Origin: CAZBEA01 sp964519355
Lineage (GTDB): Bacteria > Patescibacteriota > Microgenomatia > Levybacterales > GWA1-39-11
Assembly (NCBI GenBank): GCA_964519355.1
Contig: CAZFJW010000032.1
Coordinates: 1-14,784 of the forward strand
Direction: 5' to 3'
Length of the DNA: 14,784 bases
Positions 7,718-13,990 of the stretch are shown piece by piece. Numbering within the stretch: the first letter of the stretch is position 1; every line of letters begins with the position of its first letter. A program made the translations under genes and the position numbers. The notes beneath the pieces are model-generated. The model saw only the letters and a list, made by a program, of their open reading frames with translations, did no database searches and was not told where the DNA came from.

Positions 7718-8344
7718 ATGGAAATTAAAATTGAAGATTTTTTTGAAATAAAAAATTTTAGATGGAAAAAAATCTTCAATAACCTCAATTTTCCTTGGGA
7801 AGCGATACCAAATATTTCACAATTCGTTCAAGACCGTTTAGATGATTTTGGTATGTCAAAAGTATTTCTTGATAAGGGAACAATTATTCAAGATACCGCG
7901 CGAATAGAAGGAAGTGCAATAGTTGGGAAAAATTGCATGATTGGACATGGAGTGTTAATCAGAAATGACGTAATTATTGGAGATAACGTATCGATTGGTC
8001 ATGGTGTTGAGGTTAAACATTCTATCGTCATGAACAATACAAGTATTGCTCATCTAAACTATGTTGGTGATAGTGTTATTGGATCAAGAGTCAATATCTC
8101 AGGAGGGGCAATTTTGGCGAATTGGAGATTTGATAAGCAAAAAATAAAAATTAAGATAAATGAAGAATATGTCCAAACTGGTCTTGAAAAACTCGGCGCA
8201 ATAGTTGGAGACAACTGTACTATTGGGGTTAATTCGGTTCTCAATCCCGGAACAGTCCTTGGGAAAAATAGCTTCGTATACCCTCTCGTTAGTGTAGCAG
8301 GTTTTCAAGAAGATAATTCTATTTTGAAGAAAATTAATGTGTAG
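7718..8344 (+). CDS. Left-handed beta-helix acyltransferase, GlmU C-terminal-like
   Basis: A 208-residue protein with an N-terminal segment of about 50 residues (containing FPWEAIP) and then hexapeptide repeats such as IVGKNCMIG, IIGDNVSIG and IVGDNCTIG that form a left-handed beta-helix. AHLNYVGDSVIG (111-122) holds His112, matching the catalytic histidine of the GlmU acetyltransferase half. Downstream, ANWRFD replaces the bacterial CNYDG, and TGLEKLGAIVGDNCTIGVNSVLNPGT resembles, from memory, the C-terminal halves of archaeal G1P thymidylyltransferase/GlmU-like enzymes. It most likely supplies the glucosamine-1-phosphate N-acetyltransferase step and may pair with the preceding nucleotidyltransferase. 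A noncatalytic or different acyltransferase role cannot be excluded. Spacing to the previous gene is one base. Confidence 0.72.
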   Translation: MEIKIEDFFEIKNFRWKKIFNNLNFPWEAIPNISQFVQDRLDDFGMSKVFLDKGTIIQDTARIEGSAIVGKNCMIGHGVLIRNDVIIGDNVSIGHGVEVKHSIVMNNTSIAHLNYVGDSVIGSRVNISGGAILANWRFDKQKIKIKINEEYVQTGLEKLGAIVGDNCTIGVNSVLNPGTVLGKNSFVYPLVSVAGFQEDNSILKKINV

Positions 8345-8377
8345 AAGAAATCGAGATTATGTGTATCAAAGACATTC

Positions 8378-9100
8378 ATGAAAAGAAATGAAATATCAAT
8401 TGTAATTCTTCACGGTTGGGGACTTTCTGGTTCAAAATACGAACCACTTACAAAAATTCTTGAGCAAAATGGTTATCGGGTTTATGCGCCTGATTTTCCG
8501 GGATTTGGAGATTCAAAACTGATTGATATTGATATGCATTTGGCGGACTTTAGTGAATATCTTGATTTATATTTAAAACGAATGAATATTAAAAAATGCA
8601 TTCTTATTGGTCATTCTTTTGGAGGAAGGGTGGGTATTTATTTTGCATCACAAAAGCAAGATATCGTAAAAATGCTGGTTTTAACAGGGGTGCCTGTTAT
8701 TCGGCATTATGGTCAAAAGCAGAGATTATCTTTTTTAGCCGCAAAGACATTTGGTCTTTCATTGAAGGTTTTACCACATAGTGCTGAAATTTTACTTAAA
8801 AAGATTTTTTATAAAATTATAGGTGAGCGAGACTATATAAATTCAGGAGAGAAGAAAAAAATATTCCAAAACATTATTAACGAACCGCTGATTCCATACC
8901 TTAAGAAAATAAAAATTCCGATAACTCTTATATGGGGTGCAGAGGATAGTTTGACACCAGCTTCTGATGTGGTTAAAATATCAAGTCTTGGAAATATAAA
9001 AGATTCTAAGGTAGCTCCTGGAGTTGGACACGGTTTTCCATATAAAGAATCAAAAATTTTTGCCAATATATTGGAGATTCAAATAAAAAAATATGCTTAA
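8378..9100 (+). CDS. Alpha/beta hydrolase
   Basis: A 240-residue single-domain alpha/beta-hydrolase. It has the oxyanion-hole motif HGWG (12-15), the nucleophile elbow GHSFGG with Ser80, Asp190 in WGAEDSLTP and His218 in GVGHGFP, so the catalytic triad is complete. A helical lid region lies at about residues 110-170. No signal peptide or membrane helix is evident, so it should act in the cytoplasm. The substrate is unknown; family members include esterases, lipases and C-C hydrolases. It follows a 33-bp gap and overlaps the MurF-like gene by 8 bp, so the two are probably co-translated. That coupling suggests a wall- or lipid-related job, but this is inference only. Confidence 0.85.
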   Translation: MKRNEISIVILHGWGLSGSKYEPLTKILEQNGYRVYAPDFPGFGDSKLIDIDMHLADFSEYLDLYLKRMNIKKCILIGHSFGGRVGIYFASQKQDIVKMLVLTGVPVIRHYGQKQRLSFLAAKTFGLSLKVLPHSAEILLKKIFYKIIGERDYINSGEKKKIFQNIINEPLIPYLKKIKIPITLIWGAEDSLTPASDVVKISSLGNIKDSKVAPGVGHGFPYKESKIFANILEIQIKKYA

Positions 9101-10712
9101 TGTAATAGTAACTGTCCTAACATTTTTATTCTTCATCAATGTTTTATATAAAACACTTTTTTGGCTGCATTTGTGGCAGATAAAAGAGTATCGAATCGAT
9201 AGGCTAATGGTCCATCTCCGAGAAACAATTCAGGGAAGAAGTCTTATAAGAGGGAGAGTAAGTGTTTTTCGTCTTCTACTTATTTTTTTCTATTTTTCTC
9301 TTGTTTATTACAATATTTTGACGCTATATTCAGCACTTATTTTATTTTTCTTTATCATTGTGCTTTTTGATAAAAAGTCTGTTTTTTTTGAAAGAAGAAT
9401 CAGGATTCCTGAATTTACTACTAAGATAGTATTTATATTTCTTACAACTTGTTCTTTTGCATTTCTCATGTATATTTTTTCCCCGATAGATATTGCTTTT
9501 TGGGTATTAATTATTGATTTCTTAATTCCATTTTTTATTGCAGCCCAAATAATTCTTTTTTCTATTCCAGCAGACTTAACACGGGACATTACGATTAATC
9601 GTGCTATCAAAAAGCGCGAAAATTTAAAAAATCTTATGGTTATTGGCATTACCGGAAGTTATGGGAAAGGATCAACAAAAGAATATATGAGTGCCATTCT
9701 TTCCCAAAAATTTAAAGTTGTAAAAACAAAAGATACATATAATACACCCATTGGAATCGCTCGATCAATTCTAAAAGATGTCAATACAAAAACTAAAATT
9801 TTTATTGTTGAAATGGGTGCGTATAAAAAAGGTGAAATTCAATTTATGTGTAATATGGTTCATCCATTAATAGGGGTTTTGACTGCTGTAAATGAACAGC
9901 ATGTATCGCTTTTTGGATCGATAGAGAATACGATGAAAGCAAAATACGAGCTCATTGATTCTATTCCAAATAATGGTATCTCACTGTTTAATGGAAACAA
10001 TCAAAATGCACTGAAACTTTACAGAAAAACTAGAAAAAAAAGGGTTTTGTATGAGACTTCTTATAATAACAGGGGGTCTATTGCTGACATCCAAGCCCGT
10101 GACATAAAAGTAAGCGTATTTTCAATTAGTTTTACTGTTTTTCTCAGGGGAAGAAATATAGGAATTTTTAAAACCAATCTAATTGGTAGACATCATATAG
10201 AAAATCTACTTCCTGGAATTTGGATTGCAGAAAAAATGGGAATGACAGGTTCTGAAATAAAAAAAGCCCTTCTTGCTATTTTTCCTTTCAATAAAACAAT
10301 GGAGCCATATGTTTCGAGTTCGCACACAGTGTTAATAGACGATACATTTAATGCCAATCCAGCATCTGTTCATGCAGGAATTGAGTATCTCACTGTTCTA
10401 AAAGGGAAAAAGGCACTCGTTTTACAGCCAATGATCGAACTTGGGGAAAGCGCTGCATACTATCATTATGAAATAGGAAAACATGCAGGGAGAGTATGTA
10501 CAGATCTTTTTCTTACAAATAAAAATTTTTTGAAAGATATACAAAAAGGAATTAAAGAATCAAAAAGATCTATACGAGTCGAAGTTTTAAACCCAACTGA
10601 GATCTCATATTATATTTCAAATTTTTCTCAAGATGATGGCGTCGTTTTTGAAGGCAAAGAGGCCGCAGGAGCACTCTCATTAATTGAAAAAAGAAAGGTT
10701 TTTGGATTATGA
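9093..10712 (+). CDS. murF: Membrane-anchored MurF-like Mur ligase
   Basis: A 539-residue fusion of a membrane domain and a Mur ligase. About five hydrophobic helices are visible at roughly residues 3-24, 58-75, 76-92, 111-129 and 133-157; between the first two lies LWQIKEYRIDRLMVHLR. The ligase starts near residue 180 with the P-loop GITGSYGKGST (185-195), then EMGAYKKGEI (240-249), VNEQHVSLFGS, an NLIGRHHIENLL motif (362-372) and IDDTFNANPASV (415-426), which is characteristic of MurF. MurF joins D-Ala-D-Ala to the UDP-MurNAc tripeptide. GKGST replaces the usual GKTTT/GKTST, resembling the loop of folylpolyglutamate synthases. The canonical MurF N-terminal substrate domain is absent. An 8-bp overlap upstream and an ATGA overlap downstream place it in a coupled chain. 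MurF is the best call, though another membrane Mur-like ligase is possible. Confidence 0.82.
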   Translation: MLNVIVTVLTFLFFINVLYKTLFWLHLWQIKEYRIDRLMVHLRETIQGRSLIRGRVSVFRLLLIFFYFSLVYYNILTLYSALILFFFIIVLFDKKSVFFERRIRIPEFTTKIVFIFLTTCSFAFLMYIFSPIDIAFWVLIIDFLIPFFIAAQIILFSIPADLTRDITINRAIKKRENLKNLMVIGITGSYGKGSTKEYMSAILSQKFKVVKTKDTYNTPIGIARSILKDVNTKTKIFIVEMGAYKKGEIQFMCNMVHPLIGVLTAVNEQHVSLFGSIENTMKAKYELIDSIPNNGISLFNGNNQNALKLYRKTRKKRVLYETSYNNRGSIADIQARDIKVSVFSISFTVFLRGRNIGIFKTNLIGRHHIENLLPGIWIAEKMGMTGSEIKKALLAIFPFNKTMEPYVSSSHTVLIDDTFNANPASVHAGIEYLTVLKGKKALVLQPMIELGESAAYYHYEIGKHAGRVCTDLFLTNKNFLKDIQKGIKESKRSIRVEVLNPTEISYYISNFSQDDGVVFEGKEAAGALSLIEKRKVFGL

Positions 10713-11926
10713 GGAAAGTAATTTCTCCTGCCCTTTCACCCAATCTAAGATTTACAGATGTTATAACATCGATTCATTCACTTCTTGTGCCTCATGAATT
10801 ACAGATTGGGGATTCTTTAAATTTTGCGGGACTCTACTTGAAAAAAATCTTCCATTGTCCAAATGTTTTTATGTTCATGCGCGCAAGAGAGGGACAGTAT
10901 ATTCTGCTTAAGGCATTAGGTGTAAAAAAGAGAGACGAAGTTATTATTCAGGCATTTACTTGTGCTGCGGTAGTTCAGCCTATTTTGTGGTCTGGGGCAA
11001 AACCCGTATATGTTGATATTTCGGAAAAACATTTTTCGATTGATTCAAAATTGCTTATTAATAAAATCACTTCTCGGACAAAAGTTATAGTTTTACAATC
11101 TACATTTGGAATCCCAAATGAATTTAATCAAATAAGAAAAATTGCAAAGGAGAAGGGAATATTTTTACTTCTTGACCTTGCTCACGCTTTTAATCCAGGT
11201 GAAATTGCAAAATATAAAGCAGATGGATTTTTGTTAAGTTTTGGAAGAGACAAGGCAATATCATCGGTTACTGGTGGAGCGCTGGTAATTTCTGACAACG
11301 ATTTATCCTCTGTTGTTGCGGAATTATATAGAGATGTTCCTTTTCCAAATCATCATGAAATAGTCAGATTTCTTTTGCATCCTCTCATTACCTATTGCAT
11401 ACGGATATTTTTCTTTATATATCCTGCACTTGGAAAAAGTGCAACAAAAATTTATAGATCTTCAAGAATTGTTCCTCGTCCAGTAAATAACGAGTTGGAA
11501 CTTACTTCTGGAACAATACAAAAGTATCCGAATGCACTTGCCAGAATGTTAATGGTTCAATTCAATGCTGTTGATGAATTCAATAAAAAAAGAATTGAAT
11601 GGACGAGAATGTATAAAAAAAATAACTTTATGAGTCTTAAGACAAGAAGAGAAATGCCATTATTGAGAGTGCCGTATTTGGTTTCTGACAGAGATGCATT
11701 GGTGCAAGCCTGTAAAAAAGAGCTTATATATCTTGGAACATGGTATTCTCATGTGATTGATCCGGGGGAAATTCCATTGAAGAAGCTAGGGTATAGAAAA
11801 AATGAATGCCCCATTGCCGAGAAGATATCTAACCAAATCATCAATCTACCGGTGAATCCAACGCTTAGCAAAGAAGACATAACACGAGTTATAAGAAGTA
11901 TAAAAAAGTATGAGCTTGGTGTTTGA
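10709..11926 (+). CDS. DegT/DnrJ/EryC1/StrS-family PLP-dependent aminotransferase
   Basis: A 405-residue fold-type I PLP enzyme of the sugar aminotransferase class. Supporting motifs are the region DEVIIQAFTCAAVVQPILWSG (76-96), YVDI, LLLDLAHAF with Asp156 expected to contact the pyridine nitrogen, and SFGRDKAISSVTGGALV (177-193), where Lys182 is the likely Schiff-base lysine. Family members usually transaminate nucleotide-linked ketosugars. No sugar dehydratase or epimerase is nearby, so the substrate is unknown. A strongly hydrophobic stretch at about 220-240 (ending RIFFFIYPALG) is unusual for a soluble aminotransferase and may attach the enzyme to the membrane. The gene overlaps the MurF-like gene by 4 bp and the FemAB-like gene by 17 bp, tying it to wall synthesis. 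Confidence 0.86.
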   Translation: MRKVISPALSPNLRFTDVITSIHSLLVPHELQIGDSLNFAGLYLKKIFHCPNVFMFMRAREGQYILLKALGVKKRDEVIIQAFTCAAVVQPILWSGAKPVYVDISEKHFSIDSKLLINKITSRTKVIVLQSTFGIPNEFNQIRKIAKEKGIFLLLDLAHAFNPGEIAKYKADGFLLSFGRDKAISSVTGGALVISDNDLSSVVAELYRDVPFPNHHEIVRFLLHPLITYCIRIFFFIYPALGKSATKIYRSSRIVPRPVNNELELTSGTIQKYPNALARMLMVQFNAVDEFNKKRIEWTRMYKKNNFMSLKTRREMPLLRVPYLVSDRDALVQACKKELIYLGTWYSHVIDPGEIPLKKLGYRKNECPIAEKISNQIINLPVNPTLSKEDITRVIRSIKKYELGV

Positions 11927-12935
11927 TAAAAAAATAAATATTAATAGGTGGAACAAGATTCTTGAATCAACAGGTCATTCTGCATTTTTTCAGTCTTTGG
12001 AATGGGGGGAAATAGAAAAAAATAACGGGAAGAATGTCGAGACATATGAAATAAAAAATCAGAATAAGACCGTTGGAGTACTTCAGGTATTTGAAATCAA
12101 TGCAAGACGAGGTCATTTTCTGCATGTTAGACATGGCCCAATTTTACTTGAGTGGAATAAAAAAAATGTTCGAGAAGTAACTAGCTTTTTAAAAGATTTA
12201 GCAAAGAAAAAAAATGTGTCGTTTATTAGAATTTCCCCGCTAATTTTAGAAGGTGAGAAAAAGGAGCAGCTTTTTTTAAATGAGGGATTTGTTTTTTCAC
12301 CTGTATACAATCTTGATGCCGAGAATCGATGGGTTTTAGATTTAGGTGTTTCAGCAGAGCAAATCCTTTCTCAGATGAGAAAGACAACAAGGTATTTAAT
12401 CAAGAAAGGAGAAAAAGAGGGCATAGAAGTTGTGGTGGGAAAAGATGTGTCTGATTTTAAAAAATTTGAAAAAATTTACAAAGAGACAGCTCTTACAAAA
12501 GGGTTTATTCCTCATAAGTTAGTAAGGGAAGAATTTGATCTTTTCAATAAAAAAGGACAAGCCAATCTTTATCTTGCCTTTCAGGGTAAAAAAATTCTTG
12601 CCGGAGCGCTTGTTATTTATTCTCAGAACTCAGCAATCTATCGGCATGGCGCAACAAGTCTTTCTGGGAGAAAAACATCTGCATCATATTTGATTCAGTG
12701 GAAAGCGATAAATGATGCGAAAGAAAAGGGCTGTTTGTATTATGACTTCTGGGGTATTGCAAAAGATGAAAATAAAAAAAATCCCTGGTATGGCCTTTCA
12801 AGTTTTAAAAAGGGATTTGGAGGATCTCAAGTTGATTATCTACATTCATTGGATTTAAGGGTTTCATGGAGGTATTGGATTACCTTTGGTATTGATTTAT
12901 TAACAAAAATTAAAAAAGGCCACTTCCTCAGATAG
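11910..12935 (+). CDS. FemAB/FemX-type peptidoglycan-bridge aminoacyltransferase
   Basis: A 341-residue protein with tandem GNAT-like folds. Family signatures include SAFFQSLEWGEIEK near the start, RWVLDL followed by a QMRKTTRYLIKK helix (155-166), YRHGATSLSGRKTSASYLIQW (244-264), YYDFWGI (277-283) and NPWYGLSSFKKGFGG (291-305). FemAB enzymes use aminoacyl-tRNA to add amino acids to the stem-peptide side chain of lipid-linked or nucleotide precursors, building interpeptide bridges. The long coiled-coil arm of staphylococcal FemA is not obvious, so it is closer in size to FemX-type members. The ATG at 11910 lies 17 bp inside the aminotransferase gene; no strong ribosome-binding site precedes it. 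The transferred residue cannot be predicted. Confidence 0.88.
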   Translation: MSLVFDKKININRWNKILESTGHSAFFQSLEWGEIEKNNGKNVETYEIKNQNKTVGVLQVFEINARRGHFLHVRHGPILLEWNKKNVREVTSFLKDLAKKKNVSFIRISPLILEGEKKEQLFLNEGFVFSPVYNLDAENRWVLDLGVSAEQILSQMRKTTRYLIKKGEKEGIEVVVGKDVSDFKKFEKIYKETALTKGFIPHKLVREEFDLFNKKGQANLYLAFQGKKILAGALVIYSQNSAIYRHGATSLSGRKTSASYLIQWKAINDAKEKGCLYYDFWGIAKDENKKNPWYGLSSFKKGFGGSQVDYLHSLDLRVSWRYWITFGIDLLTKIKKGHFLR

Positions 12936-12936
12936 T

Positions 12937-12965
12937 TTGATGATCTCAGCATATAGTGTTATAAT
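12937..12965 (+). promoter_or_regulatory. Extended -10 sigma70-type promoter upstream of mraY
   Basis: In the 44-bp gap after the FemAB gene there is TTGATG (12937-12942), a 17-bp spacer and a perfect TATAAT (12960-12965), preceded by TG at 12957-12958, an extended -10 element. The expected start near 12972 leaves a leader of about 8 nt before the ATG at 12980. Spacing from the -10 box to the ATG is 14 nt, identical to the murE promoter. Activity is inferred. Confidence 0.75.
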
Positions 12966-12979
12966 TAAGTTCATTCGAA

Positions 12980-13984
12980 ATGGAAAAATTACTCGGGTTT
13001 ACTATCCTTTCTTTTTTTGTGACTGCAATATGTCTGGTACCTTTTATTGATTTCTTATATAAAATCAAACTGCAGCGCAAAAAACAAAAAACAAGAGACG
13101 TTTTTAACAGACGAACCCCTCTTTTTGACAAAATGAGTCAATGGAAGGTTGGGACTCCCTTTGGTGGAGGGATACTTGTTATTGCGGTTGTTACATTTCT
13201 TACGCTTTTTGCATATGGAATTCTTCAAGTTGAAGTTCGCCTTTGGGAAATAGTCACACTTCTTTTTGCATTTATTGGATTTGGTGCATTGGGGTTCTAT
13301 GATGATCTAAAAAAAATTCTAAATGGGAAAACTACCCAATTTTTCGGACTCAGATTCAAACATAAATTTGTCATCCAATGGATCCTGGCGCTTGTTATTG
13401 GAACTATTCTCTATATGAATGGATATGATTTTGTTTATATTCATTGGTTTGGTGATATCGCAATTGGCGCCCTTTATATTCTTTTTGCAGCATTTGTAAT
13501 TGTTTCATTTGTGAATGCTGTGAACATAGCAGACGGTCTTGATGGGCTTTCAGCTGGGCTTTTTGTAATATGCCTCATAGCGTTTCTTGCAATATCAGAA
13601 AATATCCTTGACCCTTCGATGGGTCTTTTTACCGCAATCTTACTTGGCTCAGTTTCGGCGTTTTTATACTTCAACATTTACAAAGCCAGACTATGGATGG
13701 GGGATGTTGGGGCACTTTCATTTGGTGCAGCACTTGCTGTTATTGGGTTATTAACTGGAAAGACAATTGCGATAGGATTTATTGGAGGGGTTTTTGTAAT
13801 CGAAATTGCTTCATCACTTATACAAATTCTATCTAAAAAATTCTTGAAGAAAAAAGCATTTCCGGTTGCTCCATTTCATTTGTATTTATTGAAAAGAGGG
13901 TGGGAGGAACCAAAAATTGTAATGCGTGCTTGGCTTTTGGGAATGGTATTTGCGATTATTGGATTGTATCTAGCACTTATTTAG
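12980..13984 (+). CDS. mraY: Phospho-N-acetylmuramoyl-pentapeptide transferase MraY
   Basis: An integral membrane enzyme of 334 residues with many hydrophobic helices. It is predicted to transfer phospho-MurNAc-pentapeptide to undecaprenyl phosphate, giving lipid I. Motifs in order are KVGTPFGGG (56-64, aligning with KxGTPTMGG), FYDDLKK with the Asp108-Asp109 pair (106-112), FVNAVNIADGLDGLSAG (177-193) containing Asp185 and Asp188, and WMGDVGALSFG (239-249). The cytoplasmic loop reads VAPFHLYLLKRGWEEPKIV (296-314), where canonical MraY has PxHHHFE: only the first histidine (His300) remains. The FN/TDGLDGL and MGD motifs and the ftsW neighbour favour MraY over WecA-type enzymes, but the altered loop leaves some doubt on the exact acceptor and donor. 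It has its own likely promoter and lies 6 bp before ftsW. Confidence 0.88.
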   Translation: MEKLLGFTILSFFVTAICLVPFIDFLYKIKLQRKKQKTRDVFNRRTPLFDKMSQWKVGTPFGGGILVIAVVTFLTLFAYGILQVEVRLWEIVTLLFAFIGFGALGFYDDLKKILNGKTTQFFGLRFKHKFVIQWILALVIGTILYMNGYDFVYIHWFGDIAIGALYILFAAFVIVSFVNAVNIADGLDGLSAGLFVICLIAFLAISENILDPSMGLFTAILLGSVSAFLYFNIYKARLWMGDVGALSFGAALAVIGLLTGKTIAIGFIGGVFVIEIASSLIQILSKKFLKKKAFPVAPFHLYLLKRGWEEPKIVMRAWLLGMVFAIIGLYLALI

Positions 13985-13990
13985 TTCTTC

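Noticed and set aside
7700..7725. glmU broken by a frameshift or nonsense mutation
   Set aside because: The second gene has its own ATG and about 50 extra N-terminal residues not found in GlmU, and both proteins look intact, so they are natural separate genes.
8345..8377. Possible promoter in the 33-bp gap before the hydrolase gene
   Set aside because: TATCAA at 8364-8369 is only a weak -10 and the matching -35 position has about half the consensus bases.
9308..9649. A 113-codon minus-strand reading frame opposite the membrane part of the MurF-like gene
   Set aside because: It mirrors a hydrophobic, AT-rich coding region; it has no recognisable domain and the + strand gene is well supported.
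12936..12979. Rho-independent terminator between the FemAB gene and mraY
   Set aside because: No stable GC stem followed by a T run is visible; the gap is almost fully taken up by the promoter elements.
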